This document shows, one piece after another, positions 4,806 through 5,337 of a stretch of 5,337 bases of DNA. The notes under the pieces were generated by a model that was given only the letters and a program-made list of their open reading frames with translations, had not been told where the DNA came from and made no database searches. How positions within the stretch are numbered: the first letter of the stretch is position 1; each line of letters starts with the position of its first letter. The DNA is taken from assembly GCA_944382045.1 (NCBI GenBank), contig CALWMT010000188.1:1-5337 (forward strand). Reading direction: 5' to 3'. The DNA comes from an uncultured Enterocloster sp. GTDB lineage: Bacteria; Bacillota; Clostridia; Lachnospirales; Lachnospiraceae. The position numbers and the translations under genes are program-made.

Positions 4806-5337
4806 ATGAAGAAAAAACTTTTAGCTGCCGCACTGGGTACCGCCATGGTCTGCTCCCTGGCCGGATGCGGACTGAAGGAGCCTGAGGTTACCACCGCAGC
4901 CGCCACGGAGGCTGCCGCTGAGACCGAGGCCGCTGCGGACACCGAAGCCGCCGCTGAGGGCGAGGCTGCCGCTGAGGAGGGCGCTGAGGCTTCCGGCGAG
5001 GTGAACGCGGACGCTGCGGATGACCCGGCCGTAACCCTGGTATATGCTGAGGTTAATCCCCTGGACACCGTAGTAGGCCAGACTGCAACCGCCTTCAAGG
5101 AGAAGGTGGAGGAGCTTTCCGGCGGATCCATCACCATTGACATTCAGGCCAGCGGCGTGCTTGGCGCTGAGGGCGACGTGCTGGACACCATGCTGGGCGG
5201 CGGCGGCACCATTGACATTGCCCGTATCTCCGCGGCATCCCTGACCGCCTACGGCACTGCCAAGTCCAACCTGCTCACCATTCCCTACACCTTTGTGGAC
5301 CGTGCGCACTACTGGGCATTTGCCAACAGCGACCTGG
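4806..5337 (+). CDS. TRAP transporter substrate-binding lipoprotein, DctP family, N-terminal part, cut by window edge
   Basis: The first 177 residues of a DctP-type protein. It would capture a small acid or sugar acid outside the membrane and deliver it to the ion-driven TRAP membrane subunits, expected beyond the right edge. Seen: a lipoprotein signal peptide, MKKKLLAAALGTAMVC, with lipobox L18-A-G-C21; an Ala/Glu/Thr-rich spacer (about 24-75) containing four hexapeptide repeats; then the DctP domain from about residue 78, with LVYAEVNPLDTVVGQ, FKEKVEELSGGSITIDI, ASGVLGAEGDVLDTMLGGG, IDIARIS and IPYTFVDRAHYW. The family's ligand-binding arginine position usually falls later, so the ligand cannot be read. 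Two adjacent ATGs occur (4803 and 4806); the second is preferred because AGGAGG (4793-4798) is 7 bases from it and only 4 from the first. The position behind a kinase-regulator pair suggests signal-dependent expression. Confidence 0.92.
   Translation, partial: MKKKLLAAALGTAMVCSLAGCGLKEPEVTTAAATEAAAETEAAADTEAAAEGEAAAEEGAEASGEVNADAADDPAVTLVYAEVNPLDTVVGQTATAFKEKVEELSGGSITIDIQASGVLGAEGDVLDTMLGGGGTIDIARISAASLTAYGTAKSNLLTIPYTFVDRAHYWAFANSDL
4905..4976 (+). repeat. Four 18-bp in-frame repeats in the lipoprotein spacer
   Basis: The segment encodes TEAAAE, TEAAAD, TEAAAE and GEAAAE in succession (residues 34-57 counted from the start at 4806). Codons vary between copies, so the DNA repeat is degenerate. 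It places a helical or extended acidic stalk between the lipid-modified cysteine and the binding domain. Confidence 0.85.

Noticed and set aside
4784..5309. Minus-strand frames opposite the TRAP lipoprotein gene
   Set aside because: Their Ser/Ala/Val repeats are complements of the Glu/Ala repeats in the lipoprotein spacer; the plus strand has the signal peptide, lipobox and DctP motifs.

Overview
The window looks like chromosomal DNA from a moderately GC-rich member of the Clostridia, most likely Lachnospiraceae. The clues are strong AGGAGG-type ribosome binding sites, consensus TTGACA/TATAAT promoters with 17-bp spacers, a small lysine/alanine-rich protein ending in a compact domain that I associate with Lachnospiraceae (DUF6465-like), a YesM/YesN-style two-component pair, and a lipoprotein solute-binding protein, as expected in a Gram-positive cell. 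The genus cannot be fixed from the sequence alone.

Left half, all on the minus strand. Reading leftward from about 2100, there is a strong promoter, an alpha/beta-hydrolase (acetyl-esterase/lipase-like, 1285-2067), a second near-perfect promoter whose -35 box lies in the last esterase codons, the histone-H1-like AK-rich protein (689-1192), a clear intrinsic terminator (609-645), and the N-terminal 173 residues of an RsmF-type rRNA m5C methyltransferase that runs off the left edge (1-520).

Right half, all on the plus strand. A 169-bp divergent intergenic region (2068-2236) holds the esterase promoter, a 45-bp imperfect palindrome and a weaker extended -10 promoter. Next come a membrane sensor histidine kinase of the LytS/YesM (His_kinase) class (2237-3757) and its AraC-type response regulator (3754-4626), translationally coupled by a 4-base ATGA overlap. 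A 179-bp gap with a good -10 box, no recognisable -35 box and several short repeats leads into a DctP-family TRAP-transporter substrate-binding lipoprotein (from 4806), cut by the right edge.

How the genes may work together (inference): the kinase and regulator probably sense an extracellular signal and activate the adjacent TRAP uptake system, whose membrane subunits would lie beyond the right edge. A GATAYA pair spaced 10-11 bp occurs both at the kinase promoter and upstream of the TRAP gene and is a candidate regulator site. The esterase could act on material related to the TRAP substrate, but only its divergent position supports that. I see no mobile element, CRISPR array, tRNA or rRNA. 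The window reads as ordinary core/metabolic sequence with some unusual low-complexity protein segments, not as a clearly new system.
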